From Bacteroidaceae bacterium (lineage in GTDB: Bacteria > Bacteroidota > Bacteroidia > Bacteroidales > Bacteroidaceae): 64,000 nt of DNA. Below, piece after piece: positions 7,895 to 17,806 of this stretch. The notes beneath the pieces are model-generated. The model saw only the letters and a list, made by a program, of their open reading frames with translations, was not told where the DNA came from and did no database searches. The DNA is taken from contig JAKSIX010000004.1 of the NCBI GenBank assembly GCA_024398595.1, positions 1 through 64,000 of the forward strand. The letters are read 5' to 3'. How positions within the stretch are numbered: the stretch's first letter is position 1; every line of letters begins with the position of its first letter. The position numbers were made by a program, and so were the translations under genes.

Positions 7895-8254
7895 ATGGAC
7901 GAAACTGAAAGACTGCTAGAGAGTATCGTGAGCGGAATCAGGGAGAAGAAAGGCTCCGCCATAACCACCGTGGATCTCAGTACGATAGACGACACCGTGT
8001 GCCGCTATTTCGTAATCAGCCAGGCAGACACTGCGAACCGGCTGCTGGCCATAACCGATTCCATACGCGAGACGGTACGTCTTGAAACCGGTCTGAAGCC
8101 TGCCATGGTGGATGGAGAGAAATTCGCCCACTGGATTGCTATGGACTACGGAGACATTATGGTGCATCTGTTCATGCCGGAGCTGCGCAGGTACTATGAT
8201 CTGGAGCATCTGTGGGAAGATGCCACTGTAAGGAATCTTCCGGATGAAAACTGA
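7895..8254 (+). CDS. rsfS: Ribosome silencing factor RsfS
   Basis: 119 residues from the ATG at 7895; a TTG two codons upstream is an alternative. RsfS (Iojap/DUF143 family) binds ribosomal protein uL14 and blocks subunit joining when nutrients are short. Family signatures: KKGSAITTVDLSTID, YFVISQADT, GDIMVHLF and RRYYDLEHLW. Followed after 14 nt by ftsH, the usual Bacteroidales order. Confidence 0.93.
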   Translation: MDETERLLESIVSGIREKKGSAITTVDLSTIDDTVCRYFVISQADTANRLLAITDSIRETVRLETGLKPAMVDGEKFAHWIAMDYGDIMVHLFMPELRRYYDLEHLWEDATVRNLPDEN

Positions 8255-8268
8255 TTGATTGATTTATT

Positions 8269-10251
8269 ATGGACAAAAAGAACAGTAACCCCAAGGGCGG
8301 TGACAGGAAGCCCGGATTCAGCCTCAGCTGGATTTACATACTGATATTCATCGCTTTCGGCTACATAATGCTGAAGAACGACGGTTCGGGGCTTACCGGC
8401 AAGGCCGGATATACGGAATTCAAGGAGTATGTGCGCAAGGGCTATGCCCGCAATATAGTAGTCTATACGAATTCCTCCACACTGGAACTTTATCTGCTTC
8501 CGGACTCGGCATATCACGTGTTCGGCGACACAGGGAAGGATGCCAAGGCACGCAACCCTATGCTTGAGGTGGGAATAGGCTCAATGGAGAGCCTGCAGAG
8601 TTATTTGGACGAGGCTGAATCGGAAGGATGGTTCACCGGACACATTGAGTACAGGGAGAAGGACCGCGTATTCTCACAGTTCCTGTGGAGTGTACTTCCA
8701 TTCATACTGCTCATTGTATTCTGGATAGTGATGATGCGCAGGATGGGGGGCGGTGCAGGAGGTCCCGGAGGCGGAGTCTTCAGCGTCGGCAAGTCCAAGG
8801 CCCGCGTATATGAGAAGGGAGAAGGCGAGCGTATCACTTTCAAGGACGTGGCAGGCCAGTCTGAAGCCAAGGAAGAGGTTCAGGAGATTGTGGATTTCCT
8901 GAAGAAGCCCAAAAAATATACCGATTTGGGTGGCAAGATACCGAAAGGGGCTCTGCTGGTCGGTCCTCCGGGAACAGGCAAGACTCTGCTGGCCAAAGCC
9001 GTGGCCGGCGAAGCTGATGTACCATTCTTCTCGCTGTCCGGCTCGGACTTTGTAGAGATGTTCGTGGGTGTTGGCGCATCACGCGTGCGCGACCTTTTCC
9101 GCCAGGCCAAGGAGAAGTCTCCATGTATAATATTCATTGATGAGATTGACGCTGTGGGTCGTGCCCGTGGCAAGAATCCTGCAATGGGAGGAAACGACGA
9201 GCGGGAGAACACACTGAACCAACTGCTCACGGAGATGGATGGTTTCGGAACCAACAGCGGTGTGATAATACTGGCCGCCACAAACCGGGTGGATATACTT
9301 GACAAGGCACTGCTGCGTGCCGGACGTTTTGACCGGCAGATTTATCTGGACCTTCCGGATCTGAACGAGCGCAAGGAAGTGTTCGGGGTTCATCTGCGCG
9401 GGCTGAAGCTGAACAAGAATGTGGATGTAGACCTGCTGGCACGCCAGACACCGGGATTCTCGGGAGCGGACATTGCCAATGTCTGCAACGAAGCTGCACT
9501 TATTGCGGCACGCCACAACAAGAAATCGGTTGACAAGGATGATTTTCTGGCAGCAGTTGACCGCATAGTGGGAGGTTTGGAAAAGAAAACCAAGGTTCTT
9601 ACAGCCGAAGAGAAGAAAACCATAGCCCTGCACGAGGCGGGTCACGCTACATTGTCGTGGTTTCTCGAACACGCCAATCCATTGATAAAGGTCACCATCG
9701 TACCGCGTGGCAGAGCTCTGGGAGCGGCCTGGTATCTGCCGGAAGAACGTCAGATTACCACCAAGGAACAGATGCTGGACGAAATGTGCGCCACTCTTGG
9801 CGGACGTGCAGCCGAAGAACTGTTCACCGGTCACATCTCTACAGGTGCCATGAACGATCTGGAGCGCGTGACCAAACAGGCATACGGTATGATAGCATAC
9901 GCCGGAATGAGTGACCGGCTGGCAAACCTGTGCTACTACAGCAGCACAGACGAGTATGCCTTCCAGAAACCCTACAGCGAAAAGACTGCCGAACTTATAG
10001 ATCAGGAAGCCAAGGCCCTGATTGACAGCCAGTACAAGCGTGGCAAGGAAATTCTGACCGAGCACGCGGAAGGCCATCACGAATTGGCGGATCTGCTGAT
10101 AGAACGCGAAGTGATATTCGCCGAGGACGTGGAACGCATATTCGGCAAACGTCCGTGGGCATCGCGCAGCGAAGAAATTCTCTCTACAGACACGTCTGGA
10201 CAGCCGGAGTCGGCAGAAAGTGACAATACCAATACTACGCTGTCAGTATGA
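8269..10251 (+). CDS. ftsH: ATP-dependent zinc metalloprotease FtsH
   Basis: 660 residues, membrane-bound AAA+ protease that degrades unassembled membrane proteins and regulatory substrates. Two N-terminal transmembrane segments (about 18-36 and 140-160) flank a periplasmic region. AAA module: Walker A GPPGTGKT at 232-239, Walker [12 protein letters not shown], and the second region of homology ending [15 protein letters not shown]. Zinc site HEAGH at 455-459 with the downstream Asp in the GAMNDLE region. Its last codons overlap cdsA by 4 nt (ATGA). Confidence 0.98.
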   Translation: MDKKNSNPKGGDRKPGFSLSWIYILIFIAFGYIMLKNDGSGLTGKAGYTEFKEYVRKGYARNIVVYTNSSTLELYLLPDSAYHVFGDTGKDAKARNPMLEVGIGSMESLQSYLDEAESEGWFTGHIEYREKDRVFSQFLWSVLPFILLIVFWIVMMRRMGGGAGGPGGGVFSVGKSKARVYEKGEGERITFKDVAGQSEAKEEVQEIVDFLKKPKKYTDLGGKIPKGALLVGPPGTGKTLLAKAVAGEADVPFFSLSGSDFVEMFVGVGASRVRDLFRQAKEKSPCIIFIDEIDAVGRARGKNPAMGGNDERENTLNQLLTEMDGFGTNSGVIILAATNRVDILDKALLRAGRFDRQIYLDLPDLNERKEVFGVHLRGLKLNKNVDVDLLARQTPGFSGADIANVCNEAALIAARHNKKSVDKDDFLAAVDRIVGGLEKKTKVLTAEEKKTIALHEAGHATLSWFLEHANPLIKVTIVPRGRALGAAWYLPEERQITTKEQMLDEMCATLGGRAAEELFTGHISTGAMNDLERVTKQAYGMIAYAGMSDRLANLCYYSSTDEYAFQKPYSEKTAELIDQEAKALIDSQYKRGKEILTEHAEGHHELADLLIEREVIFAEDVERIFGKRPWASRSEEILSTDTSGQPESAESDNTNTTLSV

Positions 10252-11111
10252 ATTTCCTGAAAAGACTGCTTACAGGTCTGGGCGTAGTTGCTCTGATTTC
10301 GGTCTGCCTGCTGTCCGGCCGGTTTTGGACATCGTGCCTCTGTTTCTGTATGGTTGTCGCCTGCGTCCTGGAGTTTCTGACAATAATGAACAAGGGCAAG
10401 GGACTGCACTCCAATATTATCAGGACACTCGTTGCAGCACTGATGCTGTTTCTGGCAATAACGTATAACCTGACAGGCAACAGTCTGCCTTCTTCCGGTC
10501 TGTACATGGCATTATTCCTGTTCGTGCTGCTGTTGCTTCCGGCAGGCACACTTTTCAGCAAAAGCGGTACAGCCGTTCTGGACATTGCCGTGAGTATGAT
10601 GGCATTGGTCTATATAGCATTGCCGCTATCGACGATACAGGTCATCGGCCGTATAGGAGGAGAACTCTGCGGGACCGCGTTCAACGGTTTGCTGCCACTG
10701 ACAATATTCATATTCATCTGGTGCAACGACGTCGGGGCCTATTGCGTGGGCTGCACCATAGGAAAGCACCGGCTGTTTCCCAGAATATCTCCCAAAAAGT
10801 CGTGGGAGGGTTCCATCGGAGGTGCGGTTCTGACGGTAGCAGTATCCGTGGCATTGCCCCTGACTATGCCGGACCGCTTCGGCTTCATCAATATATGGAT
10901 ATGGATAACGACCGCCTTACTGACTGTTGTAGCAGGTACATTCGGCGACCTGACAGAGTCAATGATAAAGCGTGAACTCGGGATAAAGGATTCGGGAAAT
11001 GCGCTCCCCGGACACGGGGGCTTTCTGGACCGTTTTGACAGCACACTGTTTGCCTTCCCGGCTGTGACTGGCTTGCTTTACGCTATTCAGTACTACCCCT
11101 TAGCAGGCTGA
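10248..11111 (+). CDS. cdsA: Phosphatidate cytidylyltransferase
   Basis: 287-residue polytopic membrane enzyme making CDP-diacylglycerol from CTP and phosphatidic acid, the precursor for the Psd/PssA pathway encoded at 36514-37892. The family signature is intact near the C-terminus: SMIKRELGIKD, then PGHGGFLDRFD. Translationally coupled to ftsH. Its 3' end overlaps the oppositely oriented lpxB by 29 nt. Confidence 0.95.
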   Translation: MNFLKRLLTGLGVVALISVCLLSGRFWTSCLCFCMVVACVLEFLTIMNKGKGLHSNIIRTLVAALMLFLAITYNLTGNSLPSSGLYMALFLFVLLLLPAGTLFSKSGTAVLDIAVSMMALVYIALPLSTIQVIGRIGGELCGTAFNGLLPLTIFIFIWCNDVGAYCVGCTIGKHRLFPRISPKKSWEGSIGGAVLTVAVSVALPLTMPDRFGFINIWIWITTALLTVVAGTFGDLTESMIKRELGIKDSGNALPGHGGFLDRFDSTLFAFPAVTGLLYAIQYYPLAG

Positions 11112-12216
11112 CAATCCGACAAGCGGTTTTCTCGGATGCTCCGGCAGGACCGAGCTTCCTTATGACATCATCATATCCGTCCAGTTGCGCCTGACGTTCC
11201 GGCGTATCCCCCAGTAACGGCAGCAGATGAGCCCTCACATTGCCGCTGTTCATATCAGCCCCCAACAGTTCCGGCACCACTTCGCGTCCGGCCACCAGAT
11301 TGACCAACGATACATACTTTGTCTTGAGTACAAAGAAGCGGAACAGTCGCGCCATCTTATCTGCCGGCAGTCTGTAGCATACCACCTGAGGTATCCGCAG
11401 AATCGATGTCTCCAGCGTAGCTGTTCCCGACGTGACAAGCGCTGCACGCGCTCCATCCAGTACGGCATAAGTCCTGCCACGCACCACACGCACGTTGCTT
11501 CCATTCAGGAATCCGTCATAGAAACTGTCATCAATGCCCGGTGCGGCGGCAAGTACAAATTCATATCCCTCCATCCCGCGTACAGCGGCAAGCATTTGCG
11601 GAAGATTGCGTGCTATCTCCTGCCTGCGGCTTCCGGCAAGTATAGCTATGACTGGCATCTTTTCTGCATTTTCCCGGCATACTCCGGTATTTTCCACCTC
11701 TCTGCGATAGTTCTCAATGGCATCCACGCACGGGTTTCCCACATAATCCACCTTGTATCCGCGCCGGCCGAAATACTCAGTCTCAAACGGCAGGATGGAA
11801 AACAGTCTTGTCACATCGCGCCGGATATTCCTGATACGGTAGCCCTTCCATGCCCACAGTTTCGGCGAGATATAGTAGCAGACCGGCACCTGCATATTCT
11901 GTCTGACCTTACGTGCAATGGAAAGATTGAAACCGGGATAGTCTATAAGTATTACGGTATCCGGCTGCCACTTCCTGATATCCTGACAACAGAGACTGCG
12001 GTTGCGCAGTATGATTCCCAAATGTGTAAGCACCGGCCAGAAGCCCATATATGCCAGTTCCCTGTAATGCCTCACACAGATACCGCCCACAGACTTCATC
12101 ATATCTCCGCCAAAAAAGCGGAATTCCGCATCCCGGTCATAGCCGGCTATGGCACGCATCAGATTTGAACCGTGCAGATCGCCGGATGCCTCGCCTGCTA
12201 TCAGGTAATATTTCAT
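11083..12216 (-). CDS. lpxB: Lipid-A-disaccharide synthase
   Basis: 377 residues from the ATG at 12214-12216 (MKYYLIAGEASGDLHG). LpxB joins UDP-2,3-diacylglucosamine and lipid X to form the lipid A disaccharide at the inner membrane. Motifs: GEASGDLHGSNL at the N-terminus, FFGGDMM, YYISPKLWAWK and the C-terminal LVTSGTATLET. A start ten codons further upstream is excluded because it would lie upstream of the promoter box at 12244-12251. Confidence 0.95.
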   Translation of the reverse strand: MKYYLIAGEASGDLHGSNLMRAIAGYDRDAEFRFFGGDMMKSVGGICVRHYRELAYMGFWPVLTHLGIILRNRSLCCQDIRKWQPDTVILIDYPGFNLSIARKVRQNMQVPVCYYISPKLWAWKGYRIRNIRRDVTRLFSILPFETEYFGRRGYKVDYVGNPCVDAIENYRREVENTGVCRENAEKMPVIAILAGSRRQEIARNLPQMLAAVRGMEGYEFVLAAAPGIDDSFYDGFLNGSNVRVVRGRTYAVLDGARAALVTSGTATLETSILRIPQVVCYRLPADKMARLFRFFVLKTKYVSLVNLVAGREVVPELLGADMNSGNVRAHLLPLLGDTPERQAQLDGYDDVIRKLGPAGASEKTACRIVSLLRGSTE

Positions 12217-12243
12217 TGCCCAAGTATATCTGAATTTCTCCGG

Positions 12244-12251
12244 CAAAAATA
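12244..12251 (-). promoter_or_regulatory. -7 promoter box for lpxB
   Basis: TATTTTTG on the minus strand, 27 nt upstream of the lpxB ATG; diverges from the parA promoter 23 nt away. Confidence 0.65.
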
Positions 12252-12274
12252 CTCAAAATAGTGAGATAGTTTGT

Positions 12275-12282
12275 TATCTTTG
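12275..12282 (+). promoter_or_regulatory. -7 promoter box for parA
   Basis: TATCTTTG, giving a leader of about 60 nt before the parA ATG. The leader contains the 17-nt start of the dispersed element (12314-12330). Confidence 0.7.
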
Positions 12283-12313
12283 CGTTTTGTAAGTAAGCAT
12301 AAAAATAAGTTGG

Positions 12314-12330
12314 TAAGAATCTGTTTTGAA
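12314..12330 (+). repeat. 17-nt partial copy of the dispersed intergenic element, in the parA leader
   Basis: TAAGAATCTGTTTTGAA is identical to the first 17 nt of the copy at 38864. The match ends abruptly; the pairing arm found in the two full copies is absent. Confidence 0.55.
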
Positions 12331-12348
12331 GATTACCAAGTAAGCGCA

Positions 12349-13128
12349 ATGGGAAAAATCATAGCTCTCGCAAATCAGAAAGGCGGTGTCGGCAAGACGA
12401 CATCGGCTATCAATCTGGCCGCATCACTCGCCACACTTGAGAAATCGGTACTGGTGGTGGATGCCGATCCTCAGGCAAATGCGTCTTCAGGATTAGGAAT
12501 AGACATCCGAAATGTGCAGAACTCCGTTTACGAGTGTCTGGTCAACGATATTGACCCGCAAAAGGCAATGGTGCAGACAAAGCTAGACAGGCTTAATGTG
12601 ATTCCGTCGCACATAGATCTGGTAGGAGCAGAACTGGAACTTATGAATGTGCAGAACCGCGAAACCGTGATGAAGCGTCTGCTGGCCCGGGTGAAGAACA
12701 GTTTTGACTATATTCTCATTGACTGCTCGCCATCGCTCGGACTGCTCACGGTCAATTCACTGACCGCTGCGGATTCAGTAATCATACCTGTGCAGTGCGA
12801 GTATTTTGCCCTTGAAGGCATAAGCAAACTGCTGAATACCATCAGGATAATAAAGACGAAACTCAACCCATCGCTCGAGATAGAAGGTTTCCTGCTTACG
12901 ATGTACGACTCCAGGCTGCGTCTGAGCAACCAGATTACCGACGAAGTACGGCAACATTTCGGTGATTTGGTATTCAGCACTATGATAACGCGCAATATAC
13001 GTCTCAGCGAGGCTCAGAGCTACGGTTTGCCCTGCATACTTTACGATGCGGCATCGAAGGGTACCGCCAATTATCTGGAGCTGGCAGAAGAAATAATTAA
13101 AAAGAACAAATGCAATGGCACCAAATAG
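12349..13128 (+). CDS. parA: Chromosome partitioning ATPase ParA (Soj)
   Basis: 259 residues from the ATG at 12349 (MGKIIALANQKGGVGKTT). Deviant Walker A KGGVGKTT is at residues 11-18; VVDADPQANASSGLG and YILIDCSPSLG follow. As a Soj-type ATPase it should move or load the ParB-origin complex. It overlaps parB by 14 nt. The in-frame codons upstream overlap the promoter and are not translated. Confidence 0.96.
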   Translation: MGKIIALANQKGGVGKTTSAINLAASLATLEKSVLVVDADPQANASSGLGIDIRNVQNSVYECLVNDIDPQKAMVQTKLDRLNVIPSHIDLVGAELELMNVQNRETVMKRLLARVKNSFDYILIDCSPSLGLLTVNSLTAADSVIIPVQCEYFALEGISKLLNTIRIIKTKLNPSLEIEGFLLTMYDSRLRLSNQITDEVRQHFGDLVFSTMITRNIRLSEAQSYGLPCILYDAASKGTANYLELAEEIIKKNKCNGTK

Positions 13129-13975
13129 AAAAGCGGCCTTAGGTCGTGGGCTGGATGCCCTGATATCCACTGAGTTCGTGAAGACAGGCGGTTCGTCAAC
13201 CATAAATGAGATACCGTTGTCACAGATTAAGGCAAACCCTGACCAGCCACGCCGCGATTTTGACGAAGAGAAGCTGCAGGAACTTGCCGAGTCCATCAGA
13301 CAGATTGGCATAATACAGCCCATAACATTGCGCAGCACCGGTCTGGACGAATACCAGATAATTGCAGGCGAACGCCGTTTCCGGGCTGCAGGAAAGGCCG
13401 GGCTCAAGACAATCCCTGCATACATCCGCAATGCAAGCAACGATGAGGTCATGCAGATGGCACTGATTGAGAACATTCAGCGTGAGGATTTGAATGCCAT
13501 TGACATAGCCGTGTCGCTGAACAGTCTGCTTGAGACCTGCGATATGACTCAGGAACAGCTGAGCGGCAAAGTTGGCAAGAACAGAGCCACGATATCGAAC
13601 TACATACGTCTGCTCCGCCTTCCGGCAGAGGTCCAGATGGCATTGAAGGACAAAACCATTGATATGGGACACGCCCGCGCACTCCTGGCTGTGGAAGACC
13701 CCGTACGCCAGTTGGACCTGTTCCATCAGATGGTTGCCAAAGGATGGTCTGTACGGGCCGTTGAGGAACACGCCAGAAAGGCAGCCGTCCAGCCTGAGCC
13801 AAGACAGACTTCCAAAGTGGCGGATATGGAGCCGTTGGCAGACAATCTTTCGGCATTCTTCGGCACCAAAGTACGCCTGACCTGTACGGCAAAAGGCAAT
13901 GGGAACATAAACATTCCGTTTAAGAATCGGTCCGGACTGATAGAGATACTGAAAAGACTTGACCTGCAGAAATAG
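13115..13975 (+). CDS. parB: Chromosome partitioning protein ParB (Spo0J)
   Basis: 286 residues. The N-terminus MAPNRKAALGRGLDALIS is typical. ParB CTPase motifs include NPDQPRRDFDEE and GERRFRAA; a helix-turn-helix follows (LSGKVGKNRATISNYIRLLRLP), and a short C-terminal dimerisation domain (FKNRSGLIEILKRLD). It binds parS and spreads as a CTP-dependent clamp. I did not find a convincing parS site (TGTTTCACGTGAAACA-like) in the window. Confidence 0.95.
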   Translation: MAPNRKAALGRGLDALISTEFVKTGGSSTINEIPLSQIKANPDQPRRDFDEEKLQELAESIRQIGIIQPITLRSTGLDEYQIIAGERRFRAAGKAGLKTIPAYIRNASNDEVMQMALIENIQREDLNAIDIAVSLNSLLETCDMTQEQLSGKVGKNRATISNYIRLLRLPAEVQMALKDKTIDMGHARALLAVEDPVRQLDLFHQMVAKGWSVRAVEEHARKAAVQPEPRQTSKVADMEPLADNLSAFFGTKVRLTCTAKGNGNINIPFKNRSGLIEILKRLDLQK

Positions 13976-14735
13976 ACATTCCACATTATTGCTTGCCCTG
14001 TTGACAGCATTGCTGTCTTTCGGAGTATGTCCGGCACAGACAGATACAGTCAGTATCAGCGGATTGCTGCCACCGTCACTGTTGGAGCCCGATTCGGTCG
14101 TAATGTTTGCAGATTCACTTACTGCAGATATCAGAGGTCTGATTACTCCGGCAGTGCCTGAGATTGAGGAAGAAAAGGTTGATATGCGCAAGCTCACAGT
14201 AAAGCAGCGTGACAGTCTTATAATGGCCAGGACAGAAATACGTCACAGTTCCGACTGGACTCCGGTGCCGCGCAGGGCTGTCCTGCTGTCAATGATAATA
14301 CCGGGCGGAGGGCAGATTTACAACAGGAAATTCTGGAAGCTGCCTGTTTTTTACGGAGGATATCTGGGATGCATCTATGCCCTGACGTGGAACAATCAGA
14401 CATATCAGGATTATATGCAGGCATATCTTGACATTATGGACGATGACCCCGAGACAAAAAGCTATGTGGATTTCCTCCCGTCATATTACGATGTCGAGTC
14501 CAACAGGGAATGGCTGTCCAATGTACTGAAGAACAGGAAGGACATCTATCGCCGTTACCGGGATATCAGCATTTTCTGCTTTGCAGGAGTCTATCTGCTT
14601 TCCATCATAGATGCATATGTGGATGCCGAACTGTCCCACTTCGATGTGTCCAGAGACCTTAGCCTGCACGTCAACCCGGGCTTGCTCGATACCAGGACCG
14701 CAAGCCTCGGCATTAATTTCTCACTTACATTCTGA
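13959..14735 (+). CDS. DUF5683 membrane protein
   Basis: 258 residues starting at a TTG inside the parB 3' end (17-nt overlap); no in-frame ATG precedes the signal peptide. A signal peptide (LLLALLTALLSFGVCPAQ) is followed by a low-complexity linker and a core with RRAVLLSMIIPGGGQIYNRK, which is the DUF5683 signature, plus hydrophobic segments at about 130 and 200. Conserved after parAB and before a lytic transglycosylase gene in Bacteroidales. Function unknown; the GxGQxYN motif recalls small membrane proteins of the TM2/P13 type. Confidence 0.8.
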   Translation: MTCRNRHSTLLLALLTALLSFGVCPAQTDTVSISGLLPPSLLEPDSVVMFADSLTADIRGLITPAVPEIEEEKVDMRKLTVKQRDSLIMARTEIRHSSDWTPVPRRAVLLSMIIPGGGQIYNRKFWKLPVFYGGYLGCIYALTWNNQTYQDYMQAYLDIMDDDPETKSYVDFLPSYYDVESNREWLSNVLKNRKDIYRRYRDISIFCFAGVYLLSIIDAYVDAELSHFDVSRDLSLHVNPGLLDTRTASLGINFSLTF

Positions 14736-14747
14736 CATATTGTTACA

Positions 14748-16007
14748 ATGCGATTAAGAACTATTCTGACAACACTGACTTTTGTCTTATCTATCGGTCC
14801 ACTGTGCACTGTGGGCGCAAATACAGTTACACAACAGAATACCGATGCAACCTGTGCGGACAGCATTGCACTGGAAAATCTGCTTCCGCAGCTGGACAGT
14901 CTGCTTGGAATATGGTATGCCTCACACTATCTTTCCCTGAACGACGGCTGCGTGACATCGCCTGTCAATCCTTCGTTCAGCGACTCGGTATATCTGCGCA
15001 GGATGCAAAGCCTGCCCACAGTAATAGATATGCCGTACAACGGCGAGGTCCGCGCAATGATTGACCAATACACCGTGCGCAATAGAAATTCCACCGCAAT
15101 GATTCTGGGGCTGTTCCCTCTGTACGAGGACATTTTCGTGGAAGCGCTGGCAAGATACGGATTGCCGATAGAATTGAAATACCTTCCGATAATCGAGTCA
15201 GCACTGAGACCGAAAGCCTACTCGCGTGCAGGTGCTGCCGGAATGTGGCAGTTCATTTACAGCACCGGTCGGAAATACGGACTGTACGTAAACAGTCTTA
15301 TTGATGACAGATACGATGTACGCTTAGCCAGCGATGCAGCGGCAAGACATCTGAAGGAATTGTATGGCATATTTCAGGATTGGGATTTGGCAATATCGGC
15401 ATACAACTGCGGTTCCGGGAATGTGACCAAGGCCATCAAGCGCAGCGGCAGCACAGACTTCTGGGAAATGTACCCATATCTGCCGCGCGAGACACGCGGA
15501 TACCTGCCTGCCTTCATAGCCGTCAACTACGTGATGAACTTCTACCGCGAACACGAAATATACCCTGCCGCAGCATCAATATCGCCCGCCACCGATACAC
15601 TGCACATTAACAGGAATCTGCATCTGAAACAGATATCGGAACTCTGCAATGTACCTATGGATGAACTCAAGGCATATAACCCGCAATATACGGGCGAAGT
15701 GATACCGGGTGCATACCGGACCTGCGTTCTGACGCTACCAACCAGCTATATCCTGCCACTGATTGAAGCCGGAGACTCACTCTATACTTATCGTCAGGAT
15801 GAACTCTTCCCCAAAAGCAGGACTGCCTACATTGACGATGAGATGATGAACCGCCGGACGTATATCGAGCATAAGATAAAGAACGGGGAAACATTGTCAT
15901 CGATTGCCGTCAAATACCACACGACCGTAAAGAACATCAAGTCGTGGAACAATATGACCAGCGACAGGATACGCGCAGGGAAAACCTTGCGGATTTACAA
16001 CAGATAG
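14748..16007 (+). CDS. MltD-like membrane-bound lytic murein transglycosylase with LysM
   Basis: 419 residues, secreted. Signal peptide at 1-25. The SLT domain starts near residue 138: the catalytic Glu is in the IIESALRPKAYSRAGAAG stretch, followed by MWQFI and AISAYNCGSGNV. A C-terminal LysM (GETLSSIAVKYHTTVKNIKS) binds peptidoglycan. The enzyme cleaves glycan strands to form 1,6-anhydro-muropeptides. It lies between DUF5683 and the stringent-response gene, as in other Bacteroidales. Confidence 0.9.
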   Translation: MRLRTILTTLTFVLSIGPLCTVGANTVTQQNTDATCADSIALENLLPQLDSLLGIWYASHYLSLNDGCVTSPVNPSFSDSVYLRRMQSLPTVIDMPYNGEVRAMIDQYTVRNRNSTAMILGLFPLYEDIFVEALARYGLPIELKYLPIIESALRPKAYSRAGAAGMWQFIYSTGRKYGLYVNSLIDDRYDVRLASDAAARHLKELYGIFQDWDLAISAYNCGSGNVTKAIKRSGSTDFWEMYPYLPRETRGYLPAFIAVNYVMNFYREHEIYPAAASISPATDTLHINRNLHLKQISELCNVPMDELKAYNPQYTGEVIPGAYRTCVLTLPTSYILPLIEAGDSLYTYRQDELFPKSRTAYIDDEMMNRRTYIEHKIKNGETLSSIAVKYHTTVKNIKSWNNMTSDRIRAGKTLRIYNR

Positions 16008-16015
16008 TTTTCAGG

Positions 16016-17806
16016 ATGATGTCAGACCAGAGACTGTTTTCACCCGATGAGGAACGGAGCATTGATGAGGCTTTCAACTTATTGATGGAAAGTTATCTGC
16101 ATTCAAAGCACCGTAAGAAGACCGCCATCATCACAAAAGCCTTTGAATTCGCCCGGCAGGCCCATAACGGAGTCAGACGCCATTCCGGAGAACCCTACAT
16201 ACTGCATCCCCTAGCGGTGGCACAGATTGTCGCTTCGGAGATAGGCCTGGGTTCCACATCAATATGCTCAGCACTTCTGCACGATGTCATAGAAGATACC
16301 GACTATACAATTGATGATATAAGGAACGTATTTGGGGAAAAAATAGCACAGATTGTTGCCGGACTGACCAAAATAGCGGGAGGACGCTTCGGAGACAAGG
16401 CCTCTGAGCAGGCAGACAACTTCCGGAAGCTTCTGCTGACAATGTCCGATGATATCAGGGTGATTATCATAAAGATAGCCGACCGTCTGCACAATATGCG
16501 CACACTGGAGTATCAAACTCAGGCCAAACAGCACAAGATTTCAGATGAGACGCTGTACATATACGCCCCGCTTGCACACCGTATAGGACTCAACAGGATA
16601 AAGACAGAACTGGAGGATTTGAGTTTCAGATTCGAACATCCCAATGAATATGCCGACATCCGGCACAAGCTTGACCGGACCAAGTCGGACCGTAAAGCGG
16701 CTTTCAACGAGTTTGTCACTCCTATAAGGGCACGTCTTGACGCGATGGGATTGAAATACGAGATTCTGAGCCGCATCAAGTCACCGTATTCAATATGGCG
16801 CAAAATGCAGGCCAAGCAGGTCGTCTTCAATGAAGTATATGATGTATTGGCTGTCAGGATAATATTTGAGCCCAGCTCGCAGGAAGCCGAATTCAGCGAG
16901 TGTTTCAACATATATCTGGCCCTGACCCAAATATACAAATCGCACCCTGACCGCTTGCGCGATTGGATTACACGCCCTAAGAGCAACGGTTACCAGGCCC
17001 TTCACGTAACGCTGATGGGCAGTCGCGGGGAATGGGTTGAGGTTCAGATAAGAAGCACCCGTATGGACGACATCGCAGAACGTGGCATCGCCGCACACTG
17101 GAAATACAAGGAAGGGGCCAAGCCCGGCTCACTTGAGGTTGACGATGCCGAACTCAACCGGTGGATAGGCACCATCCGCGAAATACTGGAGAATCCGCTG
17201 CCTGATTCGATGGATTTTCTGGATACCATAAAAATGAACCTCTACTCCACGGAGATTTTTCTGTTCACGCCAAAGGGAGAACTCCGCACAATGCCTCATG
17301 GCAGCACGGTTCTTGACTTTGCCTTCTCTATACACACTGATATGGGCACACACTGTATCGGTGCGAAAGTGAACCACAAACTGGAGTCAATAGGGTATCA
17401 GCTACAAAGCGGTGACCAGATTGAGATTCTGACATCAAAAAGCCAGAAGATAAGTGAGGAATGGATGAATTACGCCACTACAGCCACGGCCCGCTCCAAA
17501 CTGAGAAACCTGCTCCGCAAGAAAAGTCTCGAGGAACAGCCACCTGTAGTGAATGAAGAGAAGAAAAACGTCATTCTGACATTATCCCTGAAGGATATCA
17601 GCGACTGGGGGATTATAGACCGGATTAACGGCACAGCCACTGTCCGTCACCATGCTGCAATACGGAGAATAGCTCTGGAATCCAATGAAAACGGAATATG
17701 CGGCACAGTTCTGATAATGTCAACAAATCAAAATGACATATCCAAAATCAAAAAGGAGCTGAACAGGATTCCCGGCATCACAGCGGTTGTCCGCAAGGAG
17801 GAGTAG
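16016..17806 (+). CDS. Bifunctional (p)ppGpp synthetase/hydrolase (RSH)
   Basis: About 596 residues from the first ATG (16016) after the transglycosylase stop. An HD hydrolase domain (HPLAVAQIVA, then ALLHDVIEDT), a synthetase domain (SPYSIWRKM, RPKSNGYQALH, EVQIRS, AAHWKYKEG) and a TGS domain (LFTPKGELRTMPHGSTVLDF) are present. It then ends with only about 75 residues after a basic linker, which may be a reduced ACT domain. Canonical Rel/SpoT proteins are 700-750 residues, so the regulatory C-terminus is short. Its 3' end overlaps the convergent merR-type gene by 29 nt. Confidence 0.92.
   Translation: MMSDQRLFSPDEERSIDEAFNLLMESYLHSKHRKKTAIITKAFEFARQAHNGVRRHSGEPYILHPLAVAQIVASEIGLGSTSICSALLHDVIEDTDYTIDDIRNVFGEKIAQIVAGLTKIAGGRFGDKASEQADNFRKLLLTMSDDIRVIIIKIADRLHNMRTLEYQTQAKQHKISDETLYIYAPLAHRIGLNRIKTELEDLSFRFEHPNEYADIRHKLDRTKSDRKAAFNEFVTPIRARLDAMGLKYEILSRIKSPYSIWRKMQAKQVVFNEVYDVLAVRIIFEPSSQEAEFSECFNIYLALTQIYKSHPDRLRDWITRPKSNGYQALHVTLMGSRGEWVEVQIRSTRMDDIAERGIAAHWKYKEGAKPGSLEVDDAELNRWIGTIREILENPLPDSMDFLDTIKMNLYSTEIFLFTPKGELRTMPHGSTVLDFAFSIHTDMGTHCIGAKVNHKLESIGYQLQSGDQIEILTSKSQKISEEWMNYATTATARSKLRNLLRKKSLEEQPPVVNEEKKNVILTLSLKDISDWGIIDRINGTATVRHHAAIRRIALESNENGICGTVLIMSTNQNDISKIKKELNRIPGITAVVRKEE

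Noticed and set aside
9079-10080. Open frame of 333 codons antisense to ftsH
   Set aside because: Shadow of a highly conserved gene; residue composition is unlike a real protein (many Cys, His and Gln runs).
12271-12348. 26-codon N-terminal extension of ParA
   Set aside because: It overlaps the TATCTTTG promoter and the repeat fragment; ParA proteins start at MGKIIALANQKGG.
12349-13975. Possible replication origin or parS site next to parAB
   Set aside because: I found no parS-like 16-mer and no cluster of DnaA boxes by eye; parAB alone does not prove the origin is here.
13220-14197. Open frame of 325 codons antisense to parB
   Set aside because: Spans the parB/DUF5683 junction on the wrong strand and has no recognisable motif.
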